DNA of 64,000 bases, taken from an uncultured Verrucomicrobiota bacterium. Lineage in GTDB: Bacteria > Verrucomicrobiota > Verrucomicrobiia > Verrucomicrobiales > Verrucomicrobiaceae. The stretch's first letter is position 1, and every line of letters begins with the position of its first letter. A program made the translations under genes and the position numbers. The stretch is taken from the NCBI GenBank assembly GCA_903838675.1, contig CAILZI010000188.1:1-64000 (forward strand), read 5' to 3'. This document shows positions 63,971 to 64,000 of the stretch, piece after piece. The notes beneath the pieces are model-generated. The model saw only the letters and a program-made list of their open reading frames with translations, did no database searches and had not been told where the DNA came from.

Positions 63971-64000
63971 ATCAGCGCTCACGCATCGCCTCAGACGGAC

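Overview
The window looks like chromosomal DNA of a Verrucomicrobiota bacterium, most likely Verrucomicrobiaceae (Prosthecobacter or Verrucomicrobium type). This is inferred from family content: a large fused 'PVC-type' dehydrogenase/cytochrome c protein, a DUF1080 domain, a PA14/cupredoxin protein, a DUF4381-containing aerotolerance operon, many secreted proteins, and few clear Shine-Dalgarno sites. No rRNA, tRNA, CRISPR array, transposase or integrase was seen. After start correction no gene-free stretch exceeds 300 bases; the longest is 141-409.

Layout. 1-1.4 kb: the tail of an unknown gene, a Dam-type adenine methyltransferase, and possibly the edge of an inserted element. 1.3-5.6 kb: a damaged tamA/tamB-like pair. 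The TamA-like protein stops after one POTRA-like domain, and the TamB-like gene has an in-frame TAG just after its membrane anchor. 5.6-9.2 kb: a DUF1080-SGNH-dehydrogenase-HEAT-cytochrome c fusion, divergent from a PD40-M28 peptidase-PDZ protein (9.3-12.3 kb). 12.3-16.4 kb: purD, a DUF362 protein, an M23 peptidase and a small secreted protein. 16.4-19.5 kb: a blue-copper/PA14 protein followed by a frameshifted dehydrogenase-like gene. 19.6-22.9 kb: a tandem GYF-like protein, a small membrane protein, clpS, an MFS transporter and ferritin.

22.9-31.1 kb (minus strand): a complete aerotolerance-type operon in the order moxR, DUF58, DUF4381, batA, batB-batC fusion, batD-TPR-SH3 fusion. 31.2-32.2 kb: araD and a small lipoprotein. 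32.3-45.3 kb (plus strand): a signalling block made of a RedB-like thioredoxin-fold protein, a membrane histidine kinase, and three hybrid kinases with nearly the same kinase-receiver core. Two of these carry a periplasmic solute-binding (SBP_bac_3) sensor. 45.3-46.1 kb: a ThuA-like protein. 46.2-62.9 kb (plus strand): a second MoxR/VWA cluster made of a 2946-residue exported repeat protein, a Gln-rich membrane protein, MoxR, DUF58, a BatA-like VWA protein and a double-VWA/GATase-like protein. The last four genes are joined by ATGA overlaps. 63.0-63.9 kb: a D-2-hydroxyacid dehydrogenase, followed by a hairpin at the window edge.

The best candidate for an under-described system is the 46.2-62.9 kb cluster. 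It pairs a MoxR/VWA chaperone-like module with a giant exported helical-repeat protein and a Gln-rich, coiled-coil membrane protein, close to a separate canonical Bat operon. The clearest signs of gene decay are the TAG in tamB, the truncated tamA and the frameshift at 17640. The first two hit the two halves of one outer-membrane assembly system.
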